Shown here in pieces: positions 61,601 through 64,000 of a stretch of 64,000 bases of DNA. Position numbers and translations under genes: made by a program. This DNA comes from Synaphobranchus kaupii (taxonomy: Eukaryota; Chordata; Actinopteri; Anguilliformes; Synaphobranchidae), in contig CM056378.1 in NCBI GenBank assembly GCA_029718625.1, positions 62,085,027 to 62,149,026 of the forward strand, in the 5' to 3' direction. Every line of letters starts with the position of its first letter. Positions within the stretch are counted from its first letter, which is position 1. Under the pieces are notes generated by a model. It was given only the letters and a program-made list of their open reading frames with translations. It searched no databases and was not told the DNA's origin.

Positions 61601-64000
61601 CCCACCTGCACAAAGCCCTGTACTTCAATACACAAACACCTACACAAAGCCCTGTACCTGAACAAACACACCTGCACGAAGCCCTGTACCTGAATACACA
61701 CAACTGTGCAATGCCCCGTACCTGAAAACACACACCTGTGCAAAGCCCTGTACCTGAACACAAACACCTGCACAAAACCCTGTACCTGAACACATATACG
61801 TGTACAAAACCCTGTGCCTGAACACAAACACCTGCGCAAATCCCTGTACCTGAACACACACACACACACACCTGCACATAGCCCTATAGCTGAATACACA
61901 CACCTGCACAAAGCCATGTACCTAAACACACACACACACACACACACACACCTGTGCCTGAACACACACAACTATGCAAAGCCCTGTACCTGAACAGACA
62001 CACCTGTGCAAAGAACTGTATCTGCACAAACACACCTGCACAAAGCCCTGTACCTGAACACACACACCTGTGCAAAGCTCTGTACCTGAACACAGACACA
62101 CCTGTGCAAAGCCCTGGACCTGAATACACACACCTGTGCAAAGACCTGTACCTGAACACACACACACCTGTGCAAAGCTCTGTACCTGAACATGCACACT
62201 TGTGCAATGCCTTGTACCTGAACACACACACACCTGCGCAATGCCCTGTACCTGAACACACACATGCACAAAGCCCTGTAGCTGAACCCAGAAACACCTG
62301 CACAATGCCCTGTATCTGAACACACACACCTGCACAAAGCCCTATACCTGAACACAGACACCAGTTCAAAACCCTGTACCTGAACACACACCTGTGCAAA
62401 GCCCTGTACCTCAACACAAACACCTGCACAAAGCCCTGTACCTGCACACATACACCTGCACAAAACCCTGTACCTGAACACACACACCTGCGCAAATCCC
62501 TGTACCTGAACACACTCAACTGCACCTGAATAGATAGACCAGCACAAAGCCCCGTATCTAAACATGCACACACCCAGGCAAAGCTCTATACCTGAACAAA
62601 CACACCTGTGCAAAGCCCGGTACCTGAACACAGACACACCTGTGCAAAGCCCTGGACCTGAATACACACACCTGCGCAAATCCCTGTACCTGAAAACACA
62701 CATCTGCACCTGAATACACACACCTGCACAAAGCCCTGTATCTAAGCACGCACAAACCTCCACACAAATGTACAGTTGAACACACAGACCTGCACAAAGC
62801 CCTGTACCTGAACACACACACCTGCAAATAGCCCTGTACCTGAATACATACACCTGCACAAAGCCATGTACCTAAACACACACACACACACACACACACA
62901 CCTGTGCAATGCACTGTACCTGAACACACACACCTTTGCAAAAACTTGTACCTGAACACATACACCTGTGCAAAGCCCTGTACCTGAACACACACACCTG
63001 TACAAAGCCCTGTATCTAAAGACGCACACACCTCCACACAACCCTGCACCTGAACACACACACATGCACAAAGCCCTGTATCTGAACAAACACACCTGTG
63101 CAAAAAACTGTACCTGAACACACCCCTGTGCAAAGCCCTGTACCTGAAGACACACCTGCCCAAAGCCCAGTACCTGAACACACACACCTGTGCAAAGCCC
63201 TGTACCTGAACACACACATGCACAAAGCCCCATACCTGAACACACACACCTGAGAAAAGCTCTGTACCTGAACACACACACCTGCGCAAAGCCCTGTACC
63301 TGAATAGACACATGCACAAAGCCCAGTACCTGAACACACACACCTGCACAAAGCCCTGTACCTGAACACAAACACCTACACAAAGCCCTGTTCCTAAACA
63401 CACACACCTGCGCAAAACTTTGTACCTGAACACACACCTGTGCAAATCCCTGTACCTGAATACACACCTGTCCAAAGCCCCAATACCTGAACACACACAC
63501 ACCTGAGGAAAGCTCTGTACCTGAACACACACCTGTGCAAATCCCTGTACCTGAATACACACCTGCCCAATGCCCTATACCTGAACACACACCTGTGCAA
63601 AGCCCTGTATCTCAACACAAACACCTGTACAAAAGCCCTGTACATGAATACACACACCTGTGCAATGCCCCGTACCTGAACACACACACCTGTGCAAAGC
63701 CCTGTACCTGAACACAAACACCTGCACAAAGCCCTGTACCTGGACAGATACAACTGCACAAAACCCTGTACCTGAACACATATACGTGCACAAAATCCTG
63801 TGCCTGAACACACATACCGGCACAAAGCCCTGTACCTGAACACACACACCTGCAAATAGCCCTGTACCTGAATACACACACCTGCACAAAGCCATGCACA
63901 TAAACACAAACACACACCTGTACAATGCCCTGTACCTGAACACACACACACACACACACCTGCACATAGCCCTATAGCTGAATACACACACCTGCACAAA
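58646..64000 (-). repeat. 32-bp minisatellite array B with higher-order repeats, running off the window
   Basis: More than 160 units of the same sequence as array A (CTGTACCTGAACACACA, CACCTGTGCAAAG), with variants. Distinct variant blocks recur at long intervals: AATAGATAGACC at 60741 and 62529 (1788 bp apart, close to 56 units), TACTTCAATACAC at 59871 and 61621 (1750 bp), and TGGACAGATACAAC at 60037 and 63741 (3704 bp). (CA)n expansions occur near 60165-60191, 61927-61951 and 62877-62900. Long minus-strand frames of up to 411 codons are products of the repeat. Confidence 0.9.

Noticed and set aside
58602..64000. Many long minus-strand frames, up to 411 codons
   Set aside because: Same repeat artefact as in array A, with no conserved start, end or domain.

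Overview
This window is a draft-assembly stretch of a teleost fish genome (500 Ns at 11938-12437). The evidence is one recognisable host exon (FGF receptor substrate FRS2/FRS3 family, minus strand, 38438-38624), a Sleeping Beauty-type Tc1 foldback, a 5S-rRNA-derived SINE, and a mixture of Polinton, ERV, chromovirus, DIRS, Kolobok-like and hAT elements typical of fish. Almost everything else is nested mobile DNA and minisatellite, much of it probably inside introns of the FRS gene.

Layout. 1-2981: two pieces of a ZBED/hAT-type transposase around an unclassified DNA transposon. 2982-11937: a decayed Polinton/Maverick with left-arm genes on + (two-frame unknown protein, integrase, capsid-type genes, adenain-like protease) and right-arm genes on - (unknown protein, protein-primed DNA polymerase B). 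The polymerase is broken by frameshifts and fused in frame to another gene's tail, and no packaging ATPase is visible. 12438-15285: an L2/CR1-like LINE split by a TTAA-flanked, THAP-bearing Kolobok-like element. 15286-26229: a Ty3/gypsy element (minus strand) split by a degenerate endogenous retrovirus (ERV1, plus strand), which carries a TTAA-flanked insertion in its 3' LTR. 26314-30728: a complete, very young LTR element with 1904-bp LTRs and only 607 bp between them. 31630-32446: a DIRS remnant. 32447-38400: minisatellites split by a nest of hAT, Tc1, Kolobok-like and SINE insertions, ending beside the FRS exon.

38690-64000: a 32-bp minisatellite fills the intron upstream of that exon (in gene orientation). 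It holds ERV2 (40019-49284, 4-bp duplication ACCT, itself holding a LINE 3' end, a MITE and a 510-bp solo LTR). Farther right is a sushi-like chromovirus (50296-57249) with long gag and pol frames.

Most notable signals: (1) in ERV1, between protease and reverse transcriptase, two HxT motifs 66 residues apart, as in 2H phosphoesterases; (2) in the chromovirus, a 12-nt complementarity between the predicted transcript start and the sequence next to the 5' LTR, indicating Tf1-type self-priming, together with a YIDN catalytic substitution and a 5' LTR cut off just inside R; (3) a minisatellite whose every unit, on the sense strand of the FRS gene, contains an acceptor-donor junction like a recursive splice site; (4) two TTAA elements carrying the same type of acidic 'FEP' exon, one also carrying a THAP exon in convergent orientation; (5) a 48-nt perfect palindrome inside the ERV1 reverse transcriptase. 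All family assignments were made by eye from translated motifs; no database search was run.
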